51,873 nucleotides of DNA from assembly GCA_012522765.1 (NCBI GenBank), contig JAAYJW010000407.1:1-51873 (forward strand). Reading direction: 5' to 3'. A model generated the notes under the pieces. It was not told where the DNA came from, ran no database searches, and saw only the letters and a list, made by a program, of their open reading frames with translations. Origin of the DNA: a candidate division WS1 bacterium (GTDB taxonomy: Bacteria; Armatimonadota; Zipacnadia; Zipacnadales; UBA5352). Shown here piece by piece: positions 9,490 to 18,895 of this stretch; positions within the stretch are counted from its first letter, which is position 1; every line of letters begins with the position of its first letter. The position numbers and the translations under genes were made by a program.

Positions 9490-10399
9490 CGGCCTGCTCA
9501 GCATGCTCAAGCCCCCCGGCATGACCTCACATGATGTCGTTGACGCCGTGCGCCGCATCCTCCGGACTCGCCGCGTCGGCCACGCCGGCACACTCGACCC
9601 TGCCGCGGCGGGCGTGATGGTGGTGATGCTCGGCGCCGTGACACGCCTGAGCGAGTATCTCACCGGCTGTGACAAGGTCTACCGCGCCGAAGTGACCTTC
9701 GGCATCACCACAGACACGCTCGACGGCGAGGGCACCGTGATCGCCAGGGCGTCCGCTGCGGATATCACGCCTGAGATGGTGCAGGACGCGCTGGCGACGC
9801 TCACTGGACCCGTCGAGATGGTGCCCCCCATGTACTCGGCCATCTGGCACGAGGGGCGCCGGCTCTACGACATTGCGCGCGAGGGCGGGACCGTGGAGGT
9901 CCCCAGCCGCAGCGTCACCGTGCATCGCTTCGAGCTGCTCGACTTCCAGACGGGCGAAGTGGCGAGCGCCCTCACTGAGGTTGAATGCTCCAGCGGAACC
10001 TACGTGCGATCGCTGGCGGCGATGCTGGGCGAGGCGCTGGGCTGTCCCGCCTACCTGTCATTTCTCGTGCGAACGAGGGTCGGGAGTCTCTCGATACAGG
10101 ACGCTCTGACCGCCCAGGAGCTCATTCAGGCGGTGCGCGACGACCGGCTGGCGGACGTGCTGGTCTGCCCCACCGCCGCTCTGTCTGAGTGGCATCGCAT
10201 CGAAGCAGACCAGCAGACGGCCATCGCCCTCTGCCGCGGCCTGCAGACCCCGGCGCCCACCGAGCTTCACGACGGCCAGCGCCTGCTCGTGCTCACTTCC
10301 GGGCGCCTCCTGTGCGTGGCGGAAGTCGTGAATGCGGCGGGCGAGGCCCGGATTCAGCCACGCCGGGTGCTGATGTCGGAGGAAGAGTTGTCAACATGA
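9482..10399 (+). CDS. truB: tRNA pseudouridine(55) synthase TruB
   Basis: GLLSMLKPPGMTSHDVVDAVRR, GHAGTLDPAAAGVMVV. Confidence 0.97.
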   Translation: MPDGLLSMLKPPGMTSHDVVDAVRRILRTRRVGHAGTLDPAAAGVMVVMLGAVTRLSEYLTGCDKVYRAEVTFGITTDTLDGEGTVIARASAADITPEMVQDALATLTGPVEMVPPMYSAIWHEGRRLYDIAREGGTVEVPSRSVTVHRFELLDFQTGEVASALTEVECSSGTYVRSLAAMLGEALGCPAYLSFLVRTRVGSLSIQDALTAQELIQAVRDDRLADVLVCPTAALSEWHRIEADQQTAIALCRGLQTPAPTELHDGQRLLVLTSGRLLCVAEVVNAAGEARIQPRRVLMSEEELST

Positions 10400-11427
10400 A
10401 GTGCGTACGCTGGACGGCGGACCTCGACCTTCCGAAAGTGCCACGCGTTGCGGCGCTTGGCGCGTTCGATGGCGTACACCTCGGGCACGCCGCCACCATC
10501 CAGGCGATGCGCCGGATCGCTCATGAACGTGGCGCCGAGGCCTCAATACTGACCTTCGATCCCAGCCCGCGTGAGTTCACCGACGGCACCAGGCAACCCG
10601 GCAGACGCCTGACGCCGGGCGATGAGCAGACCTACTACCTGCGCAGGCTCGGCGTTGATCTGACCGTGGTGTTCGAGTTTCCCGGCAGCATCCATCTGGT
10701 CGAGCCTGAGGACTTCGTCCGTGAGATACTGGTCGAGCAGCTCGGCGTGGTGCATGTAACCGCCAGCGAGACGCATCGTTTCGGGCACATGGGGCGGGGT
10801 GACATCAGTCTCCTCAAGCGCCTTGGCGACGAACTCGGCTTCGGGGTCCAGATCGTTGACCCGCTTGTCATCGGCGGGGAGCGTGTGAGCAGCACACGAA
10901 TCCGGACGCTGCTTGGGGGTGGCAGCGTTGAGGAGGCCGGCGCGCTCCTGGGCCGGCCGTACGCCATCTACGCCCCCGTGGGCTCGGGCCATGGCCTCGG
11001 CGCGACGATCGGTTTTCCTACCGCCAATCTACGCATTACCCCGGAGAAGATGCTGCCGCGCGACGGGGTGTACGCCTGTGCGGCAGGCGTCATCCACGAA
11101 GGCGATTACTCGGCCCTGGAGCAGCCCCGCCCGGCTGCCGTGAACGTCGGGCTCGCTCCTACCGTCCGGGGCGATGAGCGCGTTGTCGAGGTCCATCTGA
11201 TCGGAGAGCAGTGCGATCTATCCGAGGCCAACCTCAAGGTGCAGTTCCTCCGCTGGCTGCGTGGTGAGGAGCGCTTCGTGGACATAGAGGCGCTTGCGAC
11301 GCAGATTGGACGTGACACCGCTCGTGCCCTCGAGATCGCGAAGGCCGCTGCGCCAGATGAGTTCGCGCTCTTTGAGCGGTACTGCACGACCGACTACGTG
11401 CTGCGGCGCGACGGATACGACAGTTGA
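10396..11427 (+). CDS. ribF: Bifunctional riboflavin kinase/FAD synthetase
   Basis: ALGAFDGVHLGHAATIQ, STRIRTLL, GLGATIGFPTANLRI. ATGA overlap with the truB stop. Confidence 0.96.
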   Translation: MKCVRWTADLDLPKVPRVAALGAFDGVHLGHAATIQAMRRIAHERGAEASILTFDPSPREFTDGTRQPGRRLTPGDEQTYYLRRLGVDLTVVFEFPGSIHLVEPEDFVREILVEQLGVVHVTASETHRFGHMGRGDISLLKRLGDELGFGVQIVDPLVIGGERVSSTRIRTLLGGGSVEEAGALLGRPYAIYAPVGSGHGLGATIGFPTANLRITPEKMLPRDGVYACAAGVIHEGDYSALEQPRPAAVNVGLAPTVRGDERVVEVHLIGEQCDLSEANLKVQFLRWLRGEERFVDIEALATQIGRDTARALEIAKAAAPDEFALFERYCTTDYVLRRDGYDS

Positions 11428-11453
11428 CAACACCGTCCCTGCAGCGTTATACT
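11424..11453 (+). promoter_or_regulatory. Sigma70-type promoter for the ffh operon: TTGACA-N18-TATACT
   Basis: -35 TTGACA 11424-11429 overlaps the ribF stop codon; -10 TATACT 11448-11453. About 120-nt leader before ffh. Confidence 0.78.
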
Positions 11454-11585
11454 TGACTTCTGTAAATCAGGCGCGATCGGAATGGGCCGGTTCGGTGGAT
11501 ACGGACGACCGGTCTGTTTTCGCCTTGCTGGTATCCCGCGCGGCAAGCGGCAGCGCGATAAGGGACGTGGCGTGGAGGTAGTCGG

Positions 11586-12920
11586 TTGTTTGAGAGTCTG
11601 AGTGAACGGCTACAGCGCACATTCAAGGAGCTTAGCGGGCGCGGCAAGCTTCGCGAGAAGGACATCCGTACGGGCCTCAAGGACGTCCAGATGGCCCTGC
11701 TCGAGGCGGATGTCAACTACGGAGTGGTGAAGGAATTCGTCAAGCGCCTCCAGGCTGAGGCGCTCGGCGAGGAGATCCTCAGCGGTCTCAATCCAACGCA
11801 GCAGCTCGTCAAGATCGTTCACGATCACCTCATTGAGTTACTCGGCGACGAGCAGGTCGGCATCACTTTCTCAGACCAGCCGCCGACGGTAATCCTCCTG
11901 TGCGGTCTGCAGGGAAGCGGTAAGACGACGACGGCGGCCAAGCTGGCACTGAAGTTGCGCAAGGAGGGCCATCGGCCGCTCCTGTGCGCCACGGACGTCT
12001 ACCGCCCGGCCGCGATCGAGCAGTTGCGCCAGGTGGGCGCTGAAGTCGAGACTGAGGTATTCACGCTCGGCGAGGGCGATCCTGTCCGGATCACCGAGGC
12101 CGCGCTGGCTCATGCCCGCTCCAAGGGCTATGACGTTGTGATCGTTGACACCGCCGGTCGCCTGCACATTGACACGGACATGATGCAGGAACTCGCCGCC
12201 CAGGCCACCGTGGTGGACGACCCGGAGGTCCTGCTCGTCGTAGACGCGATGACCGGTCAGGAAGCGGTGAACGTCGCCGAGCAGTTCCAGCAGGCTCTAC
12301 CGCTCGACGGCCTCATCCTCACCAAGCTCGATGGTGACGCTCGCGGCGGCGCAGCGCTATCGGCGCGTTCGGTCACCGGCAAGCCGATCAAGCTGGTCGG
12401 TGTAGGCGAGAAGCTGGATGCGCTCGAGAACTTCTACCCCGACCGGATGGCCTCGCGCATCCTCGGGATGGGCGACGTGCTGACGCTGGTCGAGAAGGCG
12501 CAGGATGCCGTTGACCAGGAGCAGGCTCAGAAGCTCCAGCAACGGCTGATGACGGCGCAGTTCGACCTTGAGGACTTCCGCGATCATCTGTCGAGCGTCC
12601 GGAAGATGGGCCCGCTGGATCAGATCATGAAGATGATCCCGGGCATGGCGCAGCAGATGCCGGACATGGGCGCCGCAGATTTCGATGAGAAGGAACTCGA
12701 CCGCGTGGAGGCGATCATCAACTCGATGACGCCGCTGGAGCGGCATAATCCCGACATTCTCAACGCCAGCCGCAAGAGGCGTATCGCGGAGGGCAGCGGG
12801 GTCCGGGTTCAGGACGTGAACATCATGCTCAAGGAGTTCCGCGAGCTATCTAAGATGATGAAGCAGCTCACCGGCGGAGGCAAAGCTCGTATCGGCCGCA
12901 TGCAGATCGGCCTGCGCTGA
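11586..12920 (+). CDS. ffh: Signal recognition particle protein Ffh
   Basis: CGLQGSGKTTTAAKLA, DTAGRLHIDTDMM, Met-rich M-domain (KMGPLDQIMKMIPGM). Confidence 0.98.
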   Translation: MFESLSERLQRTFKELSGRGKLREKDIRTGLKDVQMALLEADVNYGVVKEFVKRLQAEALGEEILSGLNPTQQLVKIVHDHLIELLGDEQVGITFSDQPPTVILLCGLQGSGKTTTAAKLALKLRKEGHRPLLCATDVYRPAAIEQLRQVGAEVETEVFTLGEGDPVRITEAALAHARSKGYDVVIVDTAGRLHIDTDMMQELAAQATVVDDPEVLLVVDAMTGQEAVNVAEQFQQALPLDGLILTKLDGDARGGAALSARSVTGKPIKLVGVGEKLDALENFYPDRMASRILGMGDVLTLVEKAQDAVDQEQAQKLQQRLMTAQFDLEDFRDHLSSVRKMGPLDQIMKMIPGMAQQMPDMGAADFDEKELDRVEAIINSMTPLERHNPDILNASRKRRIAEGSGVRVQDVNIMLKEFRELSKMMKQLTGGGKARIGRMQIGLR

Positions 12921-12946
12921 CCGCTGCGAAGGGAGAGACGTAACCG

Positions 12947-13261
12947 TTGGCCACGAAGATTCGCCTTAAGAGGTTCGGTGCAAAGCACGACCCGCATTTC
13001 CGCATCGTCGTATCCGATAGCAGGCGGCAGCGCGACGGCAGCGCGATTGAGGAGCTTGGCTTCTACAGCCCCGCCGGCAGCTCACCGTCATTCGAGGTGA
13101 ATGCCGAGCGCGCGCGACACTGGCTGGATCTCGGCGCACAGCCGACCGACACCGTCCACGCGCTGCTGGTGAAGGCCGGCGTGGTCGAGGGAGTCGCGGG
13201 CCAAAGCGTCGAGGCGGACGCTGAGGTCGCGCCCGAGGCGCCTGCTGAAGAGACGCAGTAA
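12947..13261 (+). CDS. rpsP: 30S ribosomal protein S16
   Basis: [45 protein letters not shown] start. Confidence 0.97.
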   Translation: MATKIRLKRFGAKHDPHFRIVVSDSRRQRDGSAIEELGFYSPAGSSPSFEVNAERARHWLDLGAQPTDTVHALLVKAGVVEGVAGQSVEADAEVAPEAPAEETQ

Positions 13262-13337
13262 CCATCGGCCAGCACGGCAGTCATCCCGCGCCTGAACGCA
13301 TACGTATACACCTGCTCGTGAACTGGGGGCGCTATTG

Positions 13338-13568
13338 ATGCGAGAGCTGGTAGAGCTGATGGTCAAATCGCTCGTTGACGTGCCCGATGAGGCGCGTGTC
13401 AACGAAGTATCGGGCGAGAGCATCGTGGTGTACGAGGTCTCGGTGGCCGAGGAGGACCTCGGGAAGGTGATCGGCAAGGGCGGGCGCATTGCGAATGCTC
13501 TGCGCACTATCGTCAAGGCCGCCGCCACCAGGAGCGACCGCAAGGCCACCGTCGAAATACTCTCCTGA
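13338..13568 (+). CDS. khpA: KH-domain RNA-binding protein KhpA (YlqC)
   Basis: EEDLGKVIGKGGRIANALRTIVKAAA; located between rpsP and rimM. Confidence 0.93.
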   Translation: MRELVELMVKSLVDVPDEARVNEVSGESIVVYEVSVAEEDLGKVIGKGGRIANALRTIVKAAATRSDRKATVEILS

Positions 13569-13645
13569 CGCAGGTGCCGGGCATTTGCCCGCCGGTGGAC
13601 AGGAGACACAAAAGCCGGCTAAGCCGGCCTGGAGGCTTCCTCTCA

Positions 13646-14145
13646 TGGCCGATTCCGTGACAATCAAGCGTGACGTTATTCTGCGCGCCATCGTTACCGA
13701 GAACCTCAAGCAGCAACTCGATGAGGAGTTCAGCGAAGCGATCGAGCAGATTGACCAGCGCATTACCCAGCTCGACATCGGCGCGCGCCAGTACGTCACC
13801 GAACTCCAGCGCAGCGACATCCAGCAGGCGATGGCGGTCCGCCAGCAGATCGAGGCGGAGAAGCGGCGCTACCGGCAGGGCAAGGATGAACTTATCCAGC
13901 GCCAGCGCGTTGTGCAGGAACTCGAGGAGGGCGCGGAGATCATCCGCGGCACCATCGAGAGCCATGCCGAGATCAGCGTCGGCGACAACATCCAGACCGT
14001 CCTCCGCGGCGTGGAGATCGTGGTCCGCGATGACGAGGTCGTGGAGATCCGCGAGACCGAGGGCGGCATTCGCGTTGAGCCGGATCAGGAGGTGTCTCCC
14101 GAGGTTGGAACCGACATGGAGACGCCAACGATCGAACGGCCCTGA
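13646..14145 (+). CDS. ylqD: YlqD-family protein
   Basis: Positional homolog between khpA and rimM. Coiled-coil middle and short beta C-terminus (VGDNIQTVLRGVEIVVRDDEVVEIR). Confidence 0.7.
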
Positions 14146-14653
14146 CGACCAGGCACTCGATTACATAGACCTCGCGGTGATCGTGAAGCCTCACGGGCTT
14201 GACGGTGAGGTCTGGGTCGATCTCGACACTGACTTCCCCGAGCGGCTGCTTGAGCTTCGTGACCTGCAGATCGTGGGCCCCGGTGGCGCGCGAGCGGCAA
14301 CCGTCGAGTACGTGAAGGGCATCACCGGCGGTCGCTGCATCGTCAAGCTCGAGGGCGTGGATGATCGGGATGCCGCCGAGGGGGTGCGCGGCCAGGTGCT
14401 GCGGACTTCCCGTGAGACACTCCCGCCGCCGCCCGACGGCACGTATTACGACTTTCAGATCATCGGTCTTCGTGTGGTCACCACCGACGGCCGCGCCGTC
14501 GGGCGGATAGCCGACATTCTGCGCACCGGCGCGAATGATGTCTATGAGACCGACACCGGGGTGCTGATCCCCGCGATCGAGGCGATCATCAAAGAGATTG
14601 ACCTCGAGCAGGAACAGATGCTCATTGAGCCGATGGAGGGCCTGCTCGATTAG
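14105..14653 (+). CDS. rimM: Ribosome maturation factor RimM
   Basis: IVKPHGLDGEVWVDLDTDFPERL, IGRIADILRTGANDVYE. TTG 14105 has SD AGGAGGTG (14087-14094) inside the upstream ylqD gene; no in-frame ATG. Confidence 0.93.
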   Translation: MEPTWRRQRSNGPDDQALDYIDLAVIVKPHGLDGEVWVDLDTDFPERLLELRDLQIVGPGGARAATVEYVKGITGGRCIVKLEGVDDRDAAEGVRGQVLRTSRETLPPPPDGTYYDFQIIGLRVVTTDGRAVGRIADILRTGANDVYETDTGVLIPAIEAIIKEIDLEQEQMLIEPMEGLLD

Positions 14654-14665
14654 GCGGTGTGAAGC

Positions 14666-15394
14666 GTGCGCGTTGATGTTGTGACTCTCTTTCCGGAGAT
14701 GATCGCCAGCGCGCTCGACTTCAGTATCATGGCGCGCGCGCGGGATACCGGAGCGGTGCAGTTCGGCATCCACAACCCGCGCGACTGGACCACTGACAGG
14801 CACCGGATCGTTGATGACACTCCTTACGGCGGCGGTGCGGGCATGGTGCTCAAGCCCGAGCCGCTCGTCGTGTGCGTTGAAGAGGTCACCACGAAGACGG
14901 ACGCAGCCGTAGTCTTCATGACGCCGCAGGGCGCGCAACTGACCCAGGCGCATGTCAGGCGCTTCGCGTCGCTGTCGCAGATGGTCGTCCTGTGCGGACA
15001 TTACGAGGGGCTCGACGAGCGCGTCCGGCAGTTGCTCGTCACCGACGAGATTTCGATCGGCGACTACGTCCTGACCGGTGGGGAATTGCCCGCGCTGGTG
15101 CTGATTGACGCCGTGGTGAGGCTGCTTCGGGGTGTGCTGGGCAATGAGACATCCGCCCTGGAGGACTCGTTCGAAGCGGGGCTGCTCGAGCACCCGCATT
15201 ACACGCGCCCTCCGGTCTTCCGGGGGATGGCAGTGCCCGAGGAACTCGTCGAGGGCGACCATGCGCAGGTGAGACGCTGGCGGCGGAAGATGTCGCTGGC
15301 GCGGACCCTCGAGCGCCGGCCGGACTTGCTGGCGCGAGTTGAGTTGGACAGCTACGACCGCGAACTTCTCGCGGAGATACTGGCGGAAGAATGA
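14666..15394 (+). CDS. trmD: tRNA (guanine-N1)-methyltransferase
   Basis: [50 protein letters not shown]. Confidence 0.98.
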   Translation: MRVDVVTLFPEMIASALDFSIMARARDTGAVQFGIHNPRDWTTDRHRIVDDTPYGGGAGMVLKPEPLVVCVEEVTTKTDAAVVFMTPQGAQLTQAHVRRFASLSQMVVLCGHYEGLDERVRQLLVTDEISIGDYVLTGGELPALVLIDAVVRLLRGVLGNETSALEDSFEAGLLEHPHYTRPPVFRGMAVPEELVEGDHAQVRRWRRKMSLARTLERRPDLLARVELDSYDRELLAEILAEE

Positions 15395-15444
15395 AAGACG
15401 CGCTGGCATCATCGTCAGCGGCAGCAAAGTGAGGAGCAACGGCG

Positions 15445-15834
15445 ATGGACCTGCTCAGGCAGATCGAAGAGGAAAACAAGAAGTCCGAGGTACCGGAGTT
15501 TGCCCCCGGTGACACCGTGCGCGTTGGCGTGAAGATCACCGAGGATACCGGCAAGGAGATCCGCGTGCGTGTGCAGCCTTTTGAGGGTATCGTCATCGCC
15601 CGCAAGGGCGGCGGCCTCAATGAGACCTTCACCGTACGTCGCGTTACCCATGGCGTGGGCGTAGAGCGGACCTTCCCTCTGCACTCCCCCACCGTGGACA
15701 GCATTGAAGTGACTCGGCATGGTCATCCCCGGCGCGCAAAGCTCTACTACCTGCGCGATCGGGTCGGCCGCAGGGCTCGCGTGCGTGAGCGCGCAGTGAG
15801 GCCCACTGCTGCCGGGACGGGAGCCGAGGAGTAA
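15445..15834 (+). CDS. rplS: 50S ribosomal protein L19
   Basis: PGDTVRVGVKI, QPFEGIVIARKGGGLNETFTVRRVTHGVGVERTFPLHSP. Confidence 0.97.
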   Translation: MDLLRQIEEENKKSEVPEFAPGDTVRVGVKITEDTGKEIRVRVQPFEGIVIARKGGGLNETFTVRRVTHGVGVERTFPLHSPTVDSIEVTRHGHPRRAKLYYLRDRVGRRARVRERAVRPTAAGTGAEE

Positions 15835-15835
15835 A

Positions 15836-16519
15836 TTGAACGGGGCGCAGACGATGCTCGCCTTCGAGAACCCGTGGCACATTGTGGCTCTCGTCGGCGC
15901 AATCATCGCAATACGCGTGGCAGTGCCACGGATTCAGATGAGCCGTGCGACGCGCGCCACCATCCTCGAGTTCGTAGACTCGGGACTGGTGGCGGCGCTG
16001 CTCGTCTTCTGTCTGCTGCGCCCCTTTGTCATCCAGGCCTTCTTCATCCCCTCCGGCTCCATGGAGCCAACGCTGCAGGAGGGGGACAGGATCCTGGTCA
16101 CCAAGTTCACCTACTTCTTCCGCGATCCGGTCCCCGGCGACATCGTCGTCTTCAATGCCCCTCCCGCCGCCTCAATTGACGACAAGGACTTCATCAAGCG
16201 CGTCGTGGGAGCGCCCGGCGATGAGTTGTGCGTCCGTGATGGCGCCCTTTACCGCGACGAGGAGCGGATCGAAGAGGATTATATCGCCGAAGAGCCGCGC
16301 TACATCTGGCCCGAACCCGGACAATGTGTGAGCATACCGGAACGCCAGTATGTGGTAATGGGTGACAACCGCAATGACTCCAATGACAGTCACAAGTGGG
16401 GCTACTGGGACCCGACTACCGGTCGATGGAACGCGCAGCCTTACCTGCCGCGGGAGAACGTGCTGGGCAAGGCGGTCCTCATCTTCTGGCCTCCGCAGCG
16501 GATGCGGCTTTTGCATTGA
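15836..16519 (+). CDS. lepB: Signal peptidase I
   Basis: IPSGSMEPTLQEGDRILV (Ser), DFIKRVVGAPGDEL (Lys), VMGDNRNDSNDSHKWG. Confidence 0.95.
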   Translation: MNGAQTMLAFENPWHIVALVGAIIAIRVAVPRIQMSRATRATILEFVDSGLVAALLVFCLLRPFVIQAFFIPSGSMEPTLQEGDRILVTKFTYFFRDPVPGDIVVFNAPPAASIDDKDFIKRVVGAPGDELCVRDGALYRDEERIEEDYIAEEPRYIWPEPGQCVSIPERQYVVMGDNRNDSNDSHKWGYWDPTTGRWNAQPYLPRENVLGKAVLIFWPPQRMRLLH

Positions 16520-16546
16520 ACAACTGCGGCTTCGCAACCGTCATCG

Positions 16547-16579
16547 GCCCACACCTTTACAGGTGTGGGCGTTTCTTTG
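16547..16579 (+). terminator. Rho-independent terminator-like hairpin between lepB and rnhB
   Basis: GCCCACACCT-TTAC-AGGTGTGGGC followed by GTTTCTTTG. Confidence 0.75.
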
Positions 16580-16615
16580 TACACTGTCCTTACGAAGTAA
16601 CTCAGGGAGCGTTTG

Positions 16616-17302
16616 ATGGCTGGCCAGCCGAAGGCACGCTACGAGCAAGATGAACCCGACCGTTGGGCGCTCTATGAGGGCTACCAACTGATCGCGGGTG
16701 TGGATGAAGTCGGACGTGGCGCAATGGCGGGGCCGCTAGTTGCGGCGGCCGTCATCCTGACGCCTGATGTGCAGCTCACGCTGGTCAACGACTCCAAGCT
16801 TCTCACGCCTGAGGCGCGCGACGAGGCATATGAGGAGATCCGCGGGAGGGCATTGGCGTGGGCCACGGGCGTCGTGGAAGCCGACATGGTGGACCGCCTG
16901 AACGTCTGGGGCGCTACGTGCCTCGCGATGCGGCGGGCATTGGACGCGCTTTCCGTCACGCCTGAGTTCGTGCTGGTTGACGGCCTGGAGCCGCGCGGGA
17001 TGACACTGCCGCACATGGCCTTCGTCGGCGGCGATGCCTGCTCACAGCGAATGGGCGCGGCGTCGATCATGGCGAAAGTGACACGAGACCGGGCGATGGA
17101 GCGTCTATCCACACTCTACCCGGGGTATGCTCTGCACAGCAACAAAGGCTACGCCACTCCCGAGCACAAGGCCGCTGTGCGGCGACTGGGACCGTGCGCG
17201 CTTCATCGGCGCCGCTACTGGTTCATCACCGACATGCGCAGCGATCATCTGCCCTTTGACGCCGAGGAACTGCGGCGCGTCTCTCACTACGGAGGCGACT
17301 GA
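16616..17302 (+). CDS. rnhB: Ribonuclease HII
   Basis: [46 protein letters not shown]. Confidence 0.96.
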   Translation: MAGQPKARYEQDEPDRWALYEGYQLIAGVDEVGRGAMAGPLVAAAVILTPDVQLTLVNDSKLLTPEARDEAYEEIRGRALAWATGVVEADMVDRLNVWGATCLAMRRALDALSVTPEFVLVDGLEPRGMTLPHMAFVGGDACSQRMGAASIMAKVTRDRAMERLSTLYPGYALHSNKGYATPEHKAAVRRLGPCALHRRRYWFITDMRSDHLPFDAEELRRVSHYGGD

Positions 17303-17931
17303 TGATGCGGCGGGGCTTCACTCTCGTCGAGATGCTGGTGGTTGTCGGCATCATCGCGGTGCTTGCAGCGATCCTCTTCCCGGTCTTCGGCCGCGCGAGG
17401 GCCGCAGGCAGGCGCACACAGTGCATCAGCAACCTCAAGCAACTCGGGCACGCGCTGGAGATGTACTCCTCCGACTGGGACGAACTCTTCCCCTTCGCTG
17501 TGGATGCCGCCGATTCCTACGCTCCGGAGATCTGGGCGGGCTTCCCGCAGTGGCAGGCGCTGATCCCGCAGATGCCGCGCCTCATTGACGTGCTGCAGCC
17601 CTACACAAAGAACCGCGAGGTCTTCCACTGCGCCTCCGATACCGGATACGATTACCTCGAAGGCACCGCCTACGCCATCGCGGCGCGTCCCACTGCATTT
17701 GCGGGCGTCGGCAGCAGCTATCACTTCCGCACCGAGGTCGCGTTCGCGCGAACCGGCCCCTCGCTGCTGCCCGACCCGGTGAAGACAAACATCATGATGG
17801 ACGGGCACGGCTCGTGGCACGGCGGCAGGAGCTATGAGGCCGGACGCTGGAACGTCCTCTTCGGCGATGGCCACGTCAAGAACATCAACTCCGAGCAGTT
17901 AGATGAGGCCTGGTACACCCCGGTGCAGTGA
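17302..17931 (+). CDS. Prepilin-type N-terminal cleavage/methylation protein (DUF1559-like, H-X9-DG C-terminus)
   Basis: [34 protein letters not shown]-terminal [11 protein letters not shown]. Confidence 0.88.
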   Translation: MMRRGFTLVEMLVVVGIIAVLAAILFPVFGRARAAGRRTQCISNLKQLGHALEMYSSDWDELFPFAVDAADSYAPEIWAGFPQWQALIPQMPRLIDVLQPYTKNREVFHCASDTGYDYLEGTAYAIAARPTAFAGVGSSYHFRTEVAFARTGPSLLPDPVKTNIMMDGHGSWHGGRSYEAGRWNVLFGDGHVKNINSEQLDEAWYTPVQ

Positions 17932-18052
17932 CCGCGGTTGTTCATGACAAGTGGCCGCACGGCTTGCTGCTCGCAGGCCATGAGGCAGGTCCTCTCCCCC
18001 ATCACGGTCAATCTTCGCCGGTCTGACCATCAATCGCTGAAAGGTCCATCGC

Positions 18053-18835
18053 ATGCTCATCACCACCCTCGGCACCAGTCACGGCAGCCACACCATGACG
18101 CGGAACAACACCTCCACGCTCCTCGAGACCGGCGGCTTCGCCTATTTGATTGACTGCGGGGAGCCCGTGGCCGGCAGCTACCGCCGCGCGGGCAAAGACT
18201 TCGGCGACCTCCGCGCGCTCTTTGTCACTCACTTGCACGCCGATCATGTCGGCGGCCTCGCACAACTGACGAACATGCTCAAGCACGGTCGCGGACCCGA
18301 GCAGACGGTCACTTATTGCCTTCCAGCCGAAGGCATCGAACGCATTCACGCCTACCTGCAGGCGCTCTACATTGACCCGGAGCTGCGCCCGGTCAAACTG
18401 GAGCTTTGCGGCGTCGAAGAGGGCCGGTGCTACGAGGATGAGCGCATTTCCGTCAGCGCACTCCCCAGCGGGCACCTGGAGGGGCTTGCAAAGACGTACG
18501 CTGAGCGGGGCCTGCCCAACCGCGGGCAGGCCTTCAGCTATGTGGTCGAGGTTGAGGACAGGCGCATCGCCTTCAGTGGAGATCAGCCACGGGATTTCCG
18601 CTACCTCGACCGCGTGGTCGCTCAGCCGCTGGACCTGCTGGTGATGGAGATGACGCACATCCGGCCGGAGGAGGTCCTGCCGTGGCTGGCCGACAAGCCG
18701 GTCGCCAAGCTCCTGCTAACGCACATCTGGGACCCGTGGCACGGCACCGGCGAGGACAAGCTCCGGGAGATGTGCTTCGAGCACCTGCCCTTCCCCTTCA
18801 CTATCGCGCGCGACGGCATGGAGATTGACCTTTAG
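18053..18835 (+). CDS. MBL-fold metal-dependent hydrolase (RNase Z-like)
   Basis: GTSHGSHTMTRNNTSTLLE, VTHLHADHVGGL, AFSGDQPRDFRYLD. Confidence 0.88.
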   Translation: MLITTLGTSHGSHTMTRNNTSTLLETGGFAYLIDCGEPVAGSYRRAGKDFGDLRALFVTHLHADHVGGLAQLTNMLKHGRGPEQTVTYCLPAEGIERIHAYLQALYIDPELRPVKLELCGVEEGRCYEDERISVSALPSGHLEGLAKTYAERGLPNRGQAFSYVVEVEDRRIAFSGDQPRDFRYLDRVVAQPLDLLVMEMTHIRPEEVLPWLADKPVAKLLLTHIWDPWHGTGEDKLREMCFEHLPFPFTIARDGMEIDL

Positions 18836-18895
18836 CAGGTCCCCTGTCCGCCATGGAGAATTGTCCGCCACTACATTCCACGGGAGGGCCGTGAC

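Noticed and set aside
13973-15439. 488-aa minus-strand ORF opposite rimM/trmD
   Set aside because: Antisense shadow ORF. trmD and rimM are unambiguous on the plus strand.
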